This document shows positions 6,436-16,098 of a stretch of DNA of 44,424 nt, piece by piece. The translations under genes were made by a program, and so were the position numbers. This stretch comes from Bacteroidia bacterium (lineage in GTDB: Bacteria > Bacteroidota > Bacteroidia > Bacteroidales > Prolixibacteraceae). Positions within the stretch are counted from its first letter, which is position 1. Each line of letters starts with the position of its first letter. Below the pieces are notes generated by a model. It saw nothing but the letters and a program-made list of their open reading frames with translations. It was not told the DNA's origin and did not search any database. Location: contig JAPLDT010000059.1 in the NCBI GenBank assembly GCA_026391315.1, forward strand, positions 1-44,424, written 5' to 3'.

Positions 6436-8565
6436 CTATTTATTAATAAATTCAAACAATGTCATTTCATTGATATTTAGATTTTCTATTTTCAAACGAC
6501 CTGTTGCATTTACTTGTGCTTCAGAAACTATCTCGCCGTTTTCGTTGTACTGTTTCGTTTTATATTTCCCCCCATTTGACTGGATCCATGGTGCGAGGTT
6601 CAAACCAAATTCAAATGTTTGTTTTTGGTTAGAGGTATTGATGATTATCATGATTGCCCGGTCAGGCAACGTGTAAGCGCAGGTATGAATCTCTTTGAGC
6701 GGTTTGGTGAGGAGACATTCTCCTATCAATTCTCCCTCAATAAAATAGGATAGAAATTGTTTTTTTAATCCGGCGCATTGCTTCAGGGCTTTGCTTAGTT
6801 CAGGATAGTTTGAGATGTAGTCCGAGCCATTGATGGACTCCGCCTTGCGGGGGAATATATTCATGTACAGGTTGTCGGCAAAGGCTTTTTTAACTACCAA
6901 TGGTGAAGAACTAATACAGCAATTGATTCTGGGAGAAGGAAATGCGCTGGTCAGCACTTTGCGGTCCATGTAGCCGTCCCAATTCCAGGTGTAGTCCAGT
7001 AAACCGGCATCCAGTTCAAAATTTAACAGCTCCTCCCCGGAGAAGGTAGATTGTGGATCACGCTTCCTGGAAACATCCATGATTTGTTTGGCAAGAGAGA
7101 TCATATTGGGTTCAGGGTCCGGGGTGGTGTAGAACTGGTCCCAGCAAAACGAAGGAATACCTATGTCGGCCAAATGCTTCAACCCCTCTAGGACGTCCTT
7201 CTGCCAGAGCTTATTGGTAGGACCTGCCTGTACGGTCGACATATACGTTGCGTAATTTGGGTTTCTGGTGGGAATCAGTTCAGTATGGTAGGTCCAGCCT
7301 TTGTTATCCAGTACTTTCAAATTATAGCGTGGCGCCGTTTTCTGATTGGCCTGAAGCACCGTGATAAACGGGACAAGATTTACCCCCAGCTTCTTACACT
7401 CCTTTACGGCAGTTAGCATATCCTCTTCTGTCCCCAGATGTGCAAATGGCTTTGGCAATGGTAGTGTAAAAGCCTCACACCACGCCCAAATCACCATCTC
7501 ATCCAATCCGTTTTCTTTGCTCTCCGCCGCAAGTTTAGGCAGGTCTTTGAAGGTAAAGATGGCATCCTTCGGGTCGGCAGGTTGGTACTGGCTCATTAAT
7601 ACTGTTCGAAAACCGATCCCTTCCCGAACATGTTTGGGCAGCGGATAGTAACGCTTGTAATTTTGTTTTACCCAGGCTTTGTAAGGCGCCATCCCGGCTG
7701 CCCATCCATTTTGGTGGGGAGTAAGCACCCACTCGCCGCTTTGCCAGGTTTCTCCTTTTTTGATCGTGGTATCATTCAGGCACATCATTCGCAGCTTTGG
7801 TTCCAGTTCAGACAGGCGTAACCGTACAGGTACCTGCGGGTCCCAGCCCCATCGCTTCGGAAACAGGCTTATTCCTCCGTTGAGGCCACCCAAATCCATC
7901 CAGCGAACTACCATATCCTTGTTTCTCATCATCCCGCTTCCAACATATTGCACCGAATAATTGGCGGCATCGATCATGTAGGGGGTGCTCTCCTTTGTAT
8001 CGTCTTTGGCAAGATCTACAAACGGAAGGTTGGCAAAATTGCCTGTACGGAAATAGGTGTTTTGCGCTCCGGCAACAGGAAGCAGCCCTGATAAATCAGG
8101 AAAAATCACCTGACGCACATTGGCGCCTGATAAGTTGATGATTTTTGCCGTCAAGAGGATGGATTTGCCATCGGGGGCTGCCACCAGCTTCACGGTAGCC
8201 GAAACCTTGCCGTCTATGTTGAAGTTGGTCCGGCTTAATCCGAGCCTGTCCCAGAATATGACCACTGAATCAGGATATACCGCAACAGCCGCTCCCTGCG
8301 AAAAACGGGAGGCCAATCTTAAAACTTCAAACTCCTTAATGGGATACGCCAGGTCAATCATTCCGGCCAGATCGGGCTTTGAGTCCATTATCGTGCCTGC
8401 TCCGGGGTAGTTCATCTTCAGGATACTTCCAGAGTTTGCATCCAGTATCAGATGCAATCCATTGAGTGTAGCCTCTTTGGTCTTATTCTCCTTCTCTGCG
8501 GCAAGACATTGAAAAGTGGAAATGACAACCAATGCCAAGGCTATCGTGAGTACAATCTTTTTCAT
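6436..8565 (-). CDS. DUF6259 domain protein, probable exported glycoside hydrolase
   Basis: The 709-residue protein has a signal peptide (MKKIVLTIALALVVISTFQC), an N-terminal beta-sandwich-like half (about 30-300) and a probable TIM barrel starting near KHVREGIGFRTVLMSQY. It resembles DUF6259 proteins, which lie in the glycosyl-hydrolase superfamily. Acidic residues at barrel-like positions are Asp near 475 (IPSFCWDQFY) and Glu near 511 (FSGEELLNFELD); these are candidate catalytic residues by inference. Substrate is unknown. It leads the operon with the GH31 gene behind it. A Cys20 at the signal-peptide end does not sit in a convincing lipobox. Confidence 0.7.
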   Translation of the reverse strand: MKKIVLTIALALVVISTFQCLAAEKENKTKEATLNGLHLILDANSGSILKMNYPGAGTIMDSKPDLAGMIDLAYPIKEFEVLRLASRFSQGAAVAVYPDSVVIFWDRLGLSRTNFNIDGKVSATVKLVAAPDGKSILLTAKIINLSGANVRQVIFPDLSGLLPVAGAQNTYFRTGNFANLPFVDLAKDDTKESTPYMIDAANYSVQYVGSGMMRNKDMVVRWMDLGGLNGGISLFPKRWGWDPQVPVRLRLSELEPKLRMMCLNDTTIKKGETWQSGEWVLTPHQNGWAAGMAPYKAWVKQNYKRYYPLPKHVREGIGFRTVLMSQYQPADPKDAIFTFKDLPKLAAESKENGLDEMVIWAWCEAFTLPLPKPFAHLGTEEDMLTAVKECKKLGVNLVPFITVLQANQKTAPRYNLKVLDNKGWTYHTELIPTRNPNYATYMSTVQAGPTNKLWQKDVLEGLKHLADIGIPSFCWDQFYTTPDPEPNMISLAKQIMDVSRKRDPQSTFSGEELLNFELDAGLLDYTWNWDGYMDRKVLTSAFPSPRINCCISSSPLVVKKAFADNLYMNIFPRKAESINGSDYISNYPELSKALKQCAGLKKQFLSYFIEGELIGECLLTKPLKEIHTCAYTLPDRAIMIIINTSNQKQTFEFGLNLAPWIQSNGGKYKTKQYNENGEIVSEAQVNATGRLKIENLNINEMTLFEFINK

Positions 8566-8674
8566 TTTTTTTCATTGTAATCGCGAACTTATCATCCCAT
8601 TGAGGAAATATTTTGTTCAGATTCAGATCGCCGATAGTTAAAAGTTCTGGTAGTGTAGTTTTTGTTCTGTGGCT

Positions 8675-8682
8675 CAAATTTA
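8675..8682 (-). promoter_or_regulatory. Candidate -7 element for DUF6259-GH31 operon
   Basis: On the minus strand the sequence is TAAATTTG, matching TAnnTTTG. No good -33 TTTG is found at the usual distance. The leader would be about 100 nt. Confidence 0.4.
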
Positions 8683-8742
8683 CAAAATCATTTCACAATG
8701 ATCTCTATCATGTTTTAATTCAATCCTTTATTTGTAGAAATT

Positions 8743-9282
8743 TTACATAAACAGGAAAAATCCATCGAGAAAAAAGAAAATGCCGATGGCGCCAAATGCC
8801 AATCCGCAGATCCAGACAAACCTCTTCTTGGAAAGTGTGGCAATAGAGGAGAGTAAAATGGAGATTTGGAGAAATATGACCCCAATTCCAAATTTATCAG
8901 AGTGTATTTTGCTTTCATCACGAAGCTGCTCAAAACTGGTTGCGACTTTGCTGATGGTCTCTTTCTCCTGTTCGTATTTTTTCACCTTTAGTTCATAATC
9001 CACAGCCATATCCCTGTATTTTTTTAGCAAGGCATCGTTCCCTTTTTGTTTCTCAAGTGATTCTATCTGGATTTCAAGGTTTTCCTTGCGCAGATCATAG
9101 ATGTAACTCTTGATACTTTTGCTTTGGAAAAAGGCCCACTGGTCACTCGCTTTGGTTTGATTAAGAAGGCTTCTTGTACTGTAACCTCCTCCTTTAAAGG
9201 TTGATAGGGTTGCAGCTACTGCAATCAATACGGTGGTGATGGCCATGTAGGTCATCCATCCTTCTTTTTTATCAGTTGTCAT
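8743..9282 (-). CDS. DUF4337 membrane protein
   Basis: The 179-residue protein fits DUF4337: an N-terminal membrane helix (MTYMAITTVLIAVAATLSTF, about 10-29), the conserved ASDQWAFFQSKSIKSY segment (45-60), a long charged coiled coil (about 60-120), then two helices at about 132-148 and 153-178. Family function is unknown; it is found in the inner membrane of many bacteria. It stands alone between the minus-strand GH operon and the plus-strand carbohydrate locus, with its own promoter. Confidence 0.85.
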   Translation of the reverse strand: MTTDKKEGWMTYMAITTVLIAVAATLSTFKGGGYSTRSLLNQTKASDQWAFFQSKSIKSYIYDLRKENLEIQIESLEKQKGNDALLKKYRDMAVDYELKVKKYEQEKETISKVATSFEQLRDESKIHSDKFGIGVIFLQISILLSSIATLSKKRFVWICGLAFGAIGIFFFLDGFFLFM

Positions 9283-9314
9283 AAATCTACAGTTTTAATG
9301 AATTGAATTTATTG

Positions 9315-9322
9315 CAAAATTA
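9315..9322 (-). promoter_or_regulatory. Candidate -7 element for DUF4337 gene
   Basis: On the minus strand the sequence is TAATTTTG, matching TAnnTTTG. The predicted start of transcription is about 26 nt before the gene. The -33 element is weak. Confidence 0.45.
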
Positions 9323-9447
9323 ATTAATGTTGTCAGTATTCGAAAAACATCGTTGTTCAAAATAGTAATTACGGCTTTGCCGGATGTTATGTTCCAGTTA
9401 AATGACAATGGACGATTATGTTTAACGTTTGATGGTTAAATAATCCA

Positions 9448-9455
9448 TAATTTTG
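9448..9455 (+). promoter_or_regulatory. Candidate -7 element for GH31 gene at 9516
   Basis: TAATTTTG matches TAnnTTTG, with a TTTG at 9428-9431 (16-nt spacer, shorter than usual). Transcription would begin near 9462. This rules against an upstream TTG at 9453 as start codon, because that TTG lies inside the promoter element. Confidence 0.5.
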
Positions 9456-9515
9456 AACGGAGCTGTTTCCCTTTATTTAACTTTGGGCTATCCTGAGTCA
9501 AACACAATTAAAGAA

Positions 9516-11921
9516 ATGAGAAAAATGTTTAAATCACAGTATTTCAAATTTTTAACTGCAGTAATTATCTGCCTGGGCGTTGCCGAAAAAGATGGTTTAG
9601 CTTCTGTTGTCTCCCACAAAACTGCGGCAAATGTGGTCATTTTCACCCTCGACAAGGGTGGCATGAGTTTGAAAATATGCAAAGATGATCTGGTGGAGGT
9701 CAAGTATACAAATTCCGACCATTGGCCGTCAAAATCCTCGCTGGTAGTAAGTAAAAAATGGAAATCAGTTCCCGAGTTCAATATTTCAGAAACAAACGGG
9801 CAGGTCGTGATCTCCACCAAGCGAATGAAAATTACCGTTGATAAAACTACCAATGCAATCAAATTCACTGATTTAAAGGGAAATCTGCTGCTTGCCGAAG
9901 ATGGTGTCAATGGCAAAACGATGGAGCCGGTAACGGTAGCCGGGATAAAAACCTTCAGTTGCTCCACCCAATTTCTTTCGCCTGCAGATGAGGCGCTGTA
10001 TGGACTGGGATGCCATCCCGAAGACACCCTCTCCATCAATTACAAAGGCCGTAACCAGGATTTGGCCATCAAATACATGACCGGTGCAATTCCGGTGCTG
10101 CTTTCCAGCAAAGGCTACGGTTTGATGTGGGACAACTATTCGCCCTCCAATTTTTATGGCGCTGAGGAGGACAATACAAAATATAGATATGTTTCGGAAA
10201 GCGGGAAAATGGTGGATTACTACTTTTTCTACGGACCCGGGTTTGACCAAATTATTGCCTCCTACCGGGAAGCTACGGGACAGGCGCCAATGTATCCGAA
10301 ATGGGCGCTCGGATTGTTTCAGTCGCAGGACAGGTACAAAAGCCAGGCAGAAGTATTGTCGGTCAAGGACAAATACAGGAACGGAAAAATCCCGGTCGAT
10401 TGCATCGTGCAGGATTGGTTCTACTGGGAACCCAATGTGATCGGTTCACACCAGATGTGGCCGGAGCGCTATCCCAATCCCAAAGCGATGGTCGACGAAC
10501 TGCACAAGGCCAATCTCCACGCCATGATCTCCATCTGGCCTGTCTTTGCAAAAGGAACGCCAAATTATGCAGAGATGGAGAAGGCCGGCAACCTGACCAC
10601 CATCACCTGGGACAATGTGATGACCCATACTTTCGACAACTATTACGATGCCCACAGTTACAATGCCCGTCAGATGTACTGGAAGCAGGCCAAAGATAGT
10701 CTGATTGCCCCGGATGGATGGGACGCATGGTGGGTAGATCAGTGCGAACCCGACAACGGCGTCCTCCTCGACCTGAGAAGACAGGCAGATTTCGCGACAG
10801 GGAAAGGGATCGATTATTTCAATACTTATTCTTTGATGCACACAGTAGGCTTGTACGACAACTGGCGCAAAGATGTACCCAACAAGAGGGCCTTCTTCCT
10901 GGTAAGGCAGTCCTTTGCCGGTCAGCAGCGCAATGCGGCTACCTTGTGGTCATCGGACATTACCTGCACTTGGAGAGCCTATAAAAGTCAAATTCCCCAG
11001 GGGATCAACGCCTGCGCATCCGGGATACCTTACTGGACCTCAGATATTGGTGGCTACCACTTCCATTGGAGTGCACCCGACTGGTCGACCGCTTCCAACC
11101 GCGAATTGTTTACCCGATGGTTTCAGTTCGGAACTTTTTGTCCGGTTTTCAGAATTCACGGAAAGGGAGAGCGGGCTTTGTTTTCAGACAACTGGGATGC
11201 GAAAACCAAGGAGATTCTGCTGAGTTACGACAACCTCCGTTACCGTTTGTTGCCTTACAATTATTCACTTGCCTGGAAAGTGACCAAAGAAGGTTACACC
11301 ATCATGCGGTCGCTCGCTTTTGATTTTAGAAATGATGCCGGAATTCAGTTCATCCCGGATCAATACATGTTCGGACCTGCTTTCCTGGTAAGTCCTGTGA
11401 CGGAAAGCAGGAACAACCCCGGATCGAATCCCACCGCGGGTCAGTCACGAAAAGTTTATCTGCCTGCCACCACTACCTGGTTTGATTTCTGGACAGGAAA
11501 ATCCTTACCAGGAGGTCAGACCATCGAGGCTGTAGCTCCTATCGAAACCATTCCGTTGTATGTGCGGGCCGGATCCATCGTACCTATGGGACCGCTGGTG
11601 CAGTATGCCACCGAAAATCCGGCTGATCCGATCGAGCTTAGGATCTATCCGGGTGCCGACGGTACTTTTTCCCTTTACGAAGATGAAAACGATACTTACA
11701 ACTATGAGAAGGGGCAATATGCCACCATCGCATTTGCCTGGAACAATAGCTCACGAATACTGCAAATCTCCAACCGCACCGGCAAATTTCCGGGAATGAT
11801 CGAAAAACGGACCTTCAATATTGTGATTGTCAGTGAGAATCATGGCACAGGAGGTACAGTTTCTGAACAAGCAGATAAGACGGTTGTTTTCGAGGGGAAA
11901 GCAAAGGATGTAAAGCTTTGA
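9516..11921 (+). CDS. GH31 alpha-xylosidase-like glycoside hydrolase
   Basis: The 801-residue protein begins MRKMFKSQYFKFLTAVIIC, an N-terminal export signal. A beta domain (about 35-230) leads into a GH31 barrel with DWFYW, the nucleophile Asp408 in DAWWVDQCEP, acid/base Asp481 in LWSSDITCTW and the WTSDIGGY substrate loop at about 507-514. The WWVDQ-EP nucleophile motif is the type found in bacterial alpha-xylosidases, so removal of alpha-1,6-xylose from xyloglucan-type oligosaccharides is likely. The frame is open from TTG 9453, but a -7 promoter box overlaps that codon, so ATG 9516 is chosen. It opens the long plus-strand carbohydrate locus. No PA14 insert is seen. Confidence 0.85.
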   Translation: MRKMFKSQYFKFLTAVIICLGVAEKDGLASVVSHKTAANVVIFTLDKGGMSLKICKDDLVEVKYTNSDHWPSKSSLVVSKKWKSVPEFNISETNGQVVISTKRMKITVDKTTNAIKFTDLKGNLLLAEDGVNGKTMEPVTVAGIKTFSCSTQFLSPADEALYGLGCHPEDTLSINYKGRNQDLAIKYMTGAIPVLLSSKGYGLMWDNYSPSNFYGAEEDNTKYRYVSESGKMVDYYFFYGPGFDQIIASYREATGQAPMYPKWALGLFQSQDRYKSQAEVLSVKDKYRNGKIPVDCIVQDWFYWEPNVIGSHQMWPERYPNPKAMVDELHKANLHAMISIWPVFAKGTPNYAEMEKAGNLTTITWDNVMTHTFDNYYDAHSYNARQMYWKQAKDSLIAPDGWDAWWVDQCEPDNGVLLDLRRQADFATGKGIDYFNTYSLMHTVGLYDNWRKDVPNKRAFFLVRQSFAGQQRNAATLWSSDITCTWRAYKSQIPQGINACASGIPYWTSDIGGYHFHWSAPDWSTASNRELFTRWFQFGTFCPVFRIHGKGERALFSDNWDAKTKEILLSYDNLRYRLLPYNYSLAWKVTKEGYTIMRSLAFDFRNDAGIQFIPDQYMFGPAFLVSPVTESRNNPGSNPTAGQSRKVYLPATTTWFDFWTGKSLPGGQTIEAVAPIETIPLYVRAGSIVPMGPLVQYATENPADPIELRIYPGADGTFSLYEDENDTYNYEKGQYATIAFAWNNSSRILQISNRTGKFPGMIEKRTFNIVIVSENHGTGGTVSEQADKTVVFEGKAKDVKL

Positions 11922-11964
11922 ATAATTGAATTTCTTTGTGTATCCTTTGTGCTTCACTTGGTGG

Positions 11965-12001
11965 CCTTTGTGGTGAAATTTTAGAAGTTTAACCACAAAG
12001 G
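11965..12001. terminator. Inverted repeat after GH31 gene
   Basis: CCTTTGTGGT (11965-11974) and ACCACAAAGG (11992-12001) form a perfect 10-bp stem with a 17-nt loop. A second CCTTTGTG at 11944-11951 repeats part of the arm. There is no T tract. It may terminate the GH31 transcript or be a copy of a dispersed repeat; a similar CACAAAGG cluster occurs at 42571-42614. Confidence 0.45.
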
Positions 12002-12075
12002 ACCCGAAGGATATCACAATGGACTCGAATGAAAATTTTTCTTTGCATATTTAACTGCGCTGATGTTTAGAATTG

Positions 12076-12083
12076 TAAATTTG
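12076..12083 (+). promoter_or_regulatory. Candidate -7 element for the esterase gene
   Basis: TAAATTTG matches TAnnTTTG and would give a leader of about 34 nt. The -33 element is not clear. Confidence 0.45.
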
Positions 12084-12123
12084 GGCTTCAATTTTCATTG
12101 ATCATATAATAAACCAAATACTT

Positions 12124-13539
12124 ATGAAAACAAAAATTCTCTTTCTTTCTGTTTTTTTATTGGCCTGCCTGATGGGGCAGGGTCAGATTAAAGTTGCCAC
12201 CGTTTTGGGCGACAACATGGTTCTTCAGCGCAATACTGAGGTAAAAATATGGGGCAAGGCAAAGCCCGGTGAGAAACTGACAGTTAAAGCAGACTGGAAT
12301 GCCGGACAGGTCAATACGACTACCAACGAAAAAGGCGACTGGATGGTGAAATTGAAAACCACCAATGCCGGCGGACCTTATACCATTACAATTGGCTCTC
12401 CAAAAGAGAAGGTACAACTCAAAAACATCTTGCTGGGCGAGGTGTGGCTCTGTTCCGGACAGTCTAACATGGAGATGCCCATGGCAGGATATGGCGATTC
12501 CCCCATCAACGGTTCCAACGATCTCCTTTTGGATGCGGACAATGATCAAATCCGGCTTTACAATGTGACAAAGGCCATAAGTGCAGTCCCTGTTGATACC
12601 TGTTCCGGTAAATGGAGTATTGCGACAGCCGAGACAGCATCCGGGTTCAGTGCAGTTGGCTATTTGTACGCCAGACTGCTGCAGCAAAGACTCAAAGTTC
12701 CGGTTGGGATTATCAGTTCAGACTGGGGTGGTTCTGCCATCGAAGCATGGATGAGCCACGAAACGATTCTTCCTTTTACGGAAGCTTATGCCCGGTCAAC
12801 CCAGGCGAAATCAGTTATTTTCCAACGAGCCTCCAACCTTTACAATGGCATGATTTCACCGATCATCAATTACGCTATCAAAGGGGCTATATGGTACCAG
12901 GGCGAATCCAATATCGGCAATTACAAAGATTATGTTGCATTACAAGCGGCAATGGTAGCCAATTGGCGAAAGGATTTCGGGGTAGGGGAGTTCCCTTTTT
13001 ATTTTGTACAGATCGCTCCTTACGTGTACGGCAACAGCAAGGCAATCAATTCGGCCTTACAGCGTGACGAACAGTTAAAGTCTGTCTCTCAGATTTCAAA
13101 CAGCGGAATGGCCTGTACCCTTGATATCGGCGAGGAGAAGAACATCCATCCGGCAGAAAAATTGGTTGTTGCCAAGCGGCTGGCTCTTTGTGCTTTTGCT
13201 GAAACTTATGGTATCAAAGGCATAATGTACAAATCTCCCGCTTTCACCAAAATGGTTGTGAAAGATACCCTTGCGGTACTTTCCTTTGACAATGTTGCTT
13301 CGGGCCTTAGCACTTTTGGTAAAGAGGTAAACTGCTTCGAGATTGCCGGATCGGACAGCATTTTTTATTCTGCCAAACTGGCCATCAAAGCCAAACAGGC
13401 CAATGTCTGGTCGCCTAAAGTGAAGGCTCCTGTGGCAGTGCGATATGCTTTTAGCAATTTCCCGGTTACCAACGGCTATTTGTACAATACGGCAGGATTA
13501 CCGGTTCCATCGTTCAGAACAGATAACTGGGGGAAATAA
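12124..13539 (+). CDS. Sialate O-acetylesterase-family SGNH esterase
   Basis: The 471-residue protein has a signal peptide (about 1-20) and the SGNH/SASA family motifs: VWLCSGQSNMEMPM with nucleophile Ser114, the GAIWYQGESN block at 254-263, and DIGEEKNIHP with Asp334 and His342 completing the triad. These enzymes remove acetyl groups from sialic acid or from plant polysaccharides. Beside a GH31 alpha-xylosidase and a GH2, and with no sialidase or sialate lyase nearby, deacetylation of an acetylated plant or algal glycan is more likely than sialate metabolism. A clean inverted repeat follows the gene. Confidence 0.85.
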   Translation: MKTKILFLSVFLLACLMGQGQIKVATVLGDNMVLQRNTEVKIWGKAKPGEKLTVKADWNAGQVNTTTNEKGDWMVKLKTTNAGGPYTITIGSPKEKVQLKNILLGEVWLCSGQSNMEMPMAGYGDSPINGSNDLLLDADNDQIRLYNVTKAISAVPVDTCSGKWSIATAETASGFSAVGYLYARLLQQRLKVPVGIISSDWGGSAIEAWMSHETILPFTEAYARSTQAKSVIFQRASNLYNGMISPIINYAIKGAIWYQGESNIGNYKDYVALQAAMVANWRKDFGVGEFPFYFVQIAPYVYGNSKAINSALQRDEQLKSVSQISNSGMACTLDIGEEKNIHPAEKLVVAKRLALCAFAETYGIKGIMYKSPAFTKMVVKDTLAVLSFDNVASGLSTFGKEVNCFEIAGSDSIFYSAKLAIKAKQANVWSPKVKAPVAVRYAFSNFPVTNGYLYNTAGLPVPSFRTDNWGK

Positions 13540-13547
13540 TAGGTATG

Positions 13548-13587
13548 GGAATTTGGGGTAATTGAATACACGGTTACCCCAAATTCC
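13548..13587 (+). terminator. Stem-loop after esterase gene
   Basis: GGAATTTGGGGTAA (13548-13561) and TTACCCCAAATTCC (13574-13587) form a perfect 14-bp stem with a 12-nt loop, beginning 9 nt after the esterase stop. No strong T tract follows, so it may end or stabilise the transcript. Confidence 0.6.
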
Positions 13588-13785
13588 TGACCGCATTTTC
13601 ATTGAAAAACTAATAATTGAAACTAAAATGGCTACACTGACTCAGGAAAAAAGATTGGCTGATTGACATTGTTCTCATTCGTGTTAACGGAAATTGTTTT
13701 CTTAAGTTTTGTTACTGAATTCAGAAAGGAACCTGAATCACAATTTTTGATTCATCTCCGTTCTTCCTGTTTATACCATTGAACC

Positions 13786-16023
13786 ATGAAAAAAATTTTG
13801 TTTCTACTACTTCTGTGGTTTCCGATCTTTGTTTTTGCAGCTTCGGAAAGTAAACGGACGGTGATCAATCTGAACGGTATCTGGCAATTTGACCAGACCG
13901 TCAACGCCTTTCCTCCGGTAAAGTTTACCCGAACCATTCCGGTCCCGGGATTGGTACATCTTGCCGAGCCGAAAATTGAGGATTACGACAAATTTTTTAA
14001 GCGGCCTGACAAAGTAGTTGCAAAAGACCAGCACAACCTCTACAACATCGATTATACACCACGGTACAGCTGGTACCGGAAGACGGTCTTCATCCCGAAG
14101 GAACTGGAGGGGAAAGAGGGGATGATCACTGTCAAAAAAAGTCAGTATGTAACCCAGATTTATGTGAATGGCACCGATTTGGGAACATCAATTGCCTGTT
14201 ACACCCCCGTCGAATTTCCTATAACAAATGCATTGAAATATGGCGCCGAAAACGAGATCCTGATTAAGGTGGGCGACAGGGTTTGGCTTCCGGCAGAGGC
14301 CGCCGGTGGAACAGACAAGGAGAAAGAGCATTACCTGCCGGGAATCTGGGACGATGTATTGCTATCCTTTACAGGAAAAGTGCGGATCAACCGGCTGCTC
14401 GTTTTACCTTCCGTAGCGGGCAAGAAAGTGACAGTTAAGGCGCAACTCCGCAATTTGATCCCGGCACAGATCTTCGTAGGCGATGCCATGAAAGATTCGG
14501 CTACCCTTGATGTTTCGTTAGCTGAGAAGCTGACGGGTAAAGTAGTTGCCGGCAAAAGTGTCAGGGTTTCAACCAAACGAGACAATCTTACTGAAATAGT
14601 GATGGAAATTCCGGTGCCCGATTTTTCAGCATGGACGCCCGATCATCCCTTTCTCTATTTGGCCAATGCGACACTGCGCAATAGCAATGGAATATCCGAT
14701 ACTTTTAGCAAACAGTTCGGGATGCGCGACTTCACCCGCAAGGGGAAATTCTTTTACCTCAACGGCGAAAAGTTCATTCTACGGGGAACCAATGTGACCC
14801 TCCAACGCTTTTTTGAAGATCCCGATTGCGGAAACCTTGTTTGGGACAAGGCCTGGGTTAAACGATTGCTGGTTGATTACCCCAAACAACTCAACTGGAA
14901 TGCCATGCGCGTTTGCGTTGGAATAGCGCCCGATTTTTGGTACGACATGGCTGACGAGTATGGCCTGCTTTTCCAAAATGAGTGGCTCTATTGGCAAAAT
15001 CATGGTTGGGACGACCAGATTCGCAAGGAGTATACAGACTGGCTCTGGTCGGACGGCAGTCATCCCAGCATTGCCATCTGGGATGCTATCAACGAAAACT
15101 GGGACAATTACATTGGCAATACCCTGATTCCGGAGTTGAAGAAACTGGATCCTACGCGGATATGGGATTCAGGTTACATGAAGACCGAGGAGATGCCGCT
15201 CGACGATATGGATGAACCGCATCCCTACCAGGGGCGTATCAGGGAGAAGGGACCTGCATCCAAAGATAATTTTTATCCACTGGGTAACCTGGATTTCAAA
15301 CCCGCCAGGGTACAGGAAATCCAGGATGCAAGTACCATTCAACTGGTGAACGAATATGGCTGGATCTGGTTGTGGCGCAATGGCAAACCCAGTAAATTGA
15401 CAGTTGAAGTTTACGAATATTACCTGGGTAAAAACTCAACACCTGAACAAAACTGGGAACTCCAGGCCTATTGGATGGAACTTGAGACCGAATGGCTCCG
15501 AAGCGAGCCCTCCATCGCCGGAGTACTTGCATTTTGCTATCTGGCTAATAATTATGGCTACACCGGAGACTGGTTTGAAGGCAACATCAAAGATCTGAAA
15601 CCTACTTCAACGCTTGATTGGTTCCGGCATGCCTTTGCCCCGGCTGCAACCTACATCAATCTGACAGACGAGCGCTATACCAAATACATCGATCCACACC
15701 AGCCAGGGTCCACCCTGCTTTTCAACCTGGCAGGGATCAACAATCTGCCCAAGACGGTTTCGGGGACAGTCAAACTGAAGATTTACGATGCAGCAGGTAA
15801 AAGCAGCGGTGAACAAATTTTCCTGGTAAAATTGCCCTCCTACTTGCGTACCGATATCCCGGTGGCCTTCACTTTGCCGACCCAGCCGGGAGGTTACCTG
15901 TTGGTGGCGGAGTTCACACCTGAGCATGGAACTTCCGTTCTCAGTCGGAGATTCATCAAGGTTGGAAAAGCGGCTCAATATTCCTATTTTGGTCTCAACC
16001 CCAATCCAACAATAAATAGATAA
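13786..16023 (+). CDS. Exported GH2 family glycoside hydrolase
   Basis: The 745-residue protein has a signal peptide (MKKILFLLLLWFPIFVFA) and the GH2 order: sugar-binding jelly roll (about 28-200), immunoglobulin-like domain (about 200-315), then a TIM barrel from FFYLNGEKFILRGTN. The acid/base is Glu437 in WDAINENWD and the nucleophile candidate is Glu523 in QLVNEYGW. GH2 includes beta-galactosidases, beta-mannosidases, beta-glucuronidases and alpha-L-arabinopyranosidases; the sequence does not decide between them. In this setting a beta-galactosidase-like trimming role on the side chain is plausible. The usual C-terminal beta-galactosidase domains are absent; a short beta domain ends the protein. 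Confidence 0.85.
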   Translation: MKKILFLLLLWFPIFVFAASESKRTVINLNGIWQFDQTVNAFPPVKFTRTIPVPGLVHLAEPKIEDYDKFFKRPDKVVAKDQHNLYNIDYTPRYSWYRKTVFIPKELEGKEGMITVKKSQYVTQIYVNGTDLGTSIACYTPVEFPITNALKYGAENEILIKVGDRVWLPAEAAGGTDKEKEHYLPGIWDDVLLSFTGKVRINRLLVLPSVAGKKVTVKAQLRNLIPAQIFVGDAMKDSATLDVSLAEKLTGKVVAGKSVRVSTKRDNLTEIVMEIPVPDFSAWTPDHPFLYLANATLRNSNGISDTFSKQFGMRDFTRKGKFFYLNGEKFILRGTNVTLQRFFEDPDCGNLVWDKAWVKRLLVDYPKQLNWNAMRVCVGIAPDFWYDMADEYGLLFQNEWLYWQNHGWDDQIRKEYTDWLWSDGSHPSIAIWDAINENWDNYIGNTLIPELKKLDPTRIWDSGYMKTEEMPLDDMDEPHPYQGRIREKGPASKDNFYPLGNLDFKPARVQEIQDASTIQLVNEYGWIWLWRNGKPSKLTVEVYEYYLGKNSTPEQNWELQAYWMELETEWLRSEPSIAGVLAFCYLANNYGYTGDWFEGNIKDLKPTSTLDWFRHAFAPAATYINLTDERYTKYIDPHQPGSTLLFNLAGINNLPKTVSGTVKLKIYDAAGKSSGEQIFLVKLPSYLRTDIPVAFTLPTQPGGYLLVAEFTPEHGTSVLSRRFIKVGKAAQYSYFGLNPNPTINR

Positions 16024-16098
16024 GCATGGCGGAGCCGATCCGGACTTCATTAGTGCCTAATCAACAGATCGCTAAAATCAGATTCAGCCTGATAAGCG

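Noticed and set aside
9453-9515. TTG start extending the GH31 N-terminus by 21 residues
   Set aside because: The TTG is part of the -7 promoter box, and the extra residues would bury the signal peptide.
12157-12687. 176-codon open frame antisense to the esterase gene
   Set aside because: The opposite strand encodes conserved SGNH motifs; the antisense product is cysteine-rich low-quality sequence without family features.
13628-13666. Mini frame MATLTQEKRLAD before the GH2 gene
   Set aside because: Only 12 codons, no ribosome-entry signal and no similarity to leader peptides of attenuation systems.
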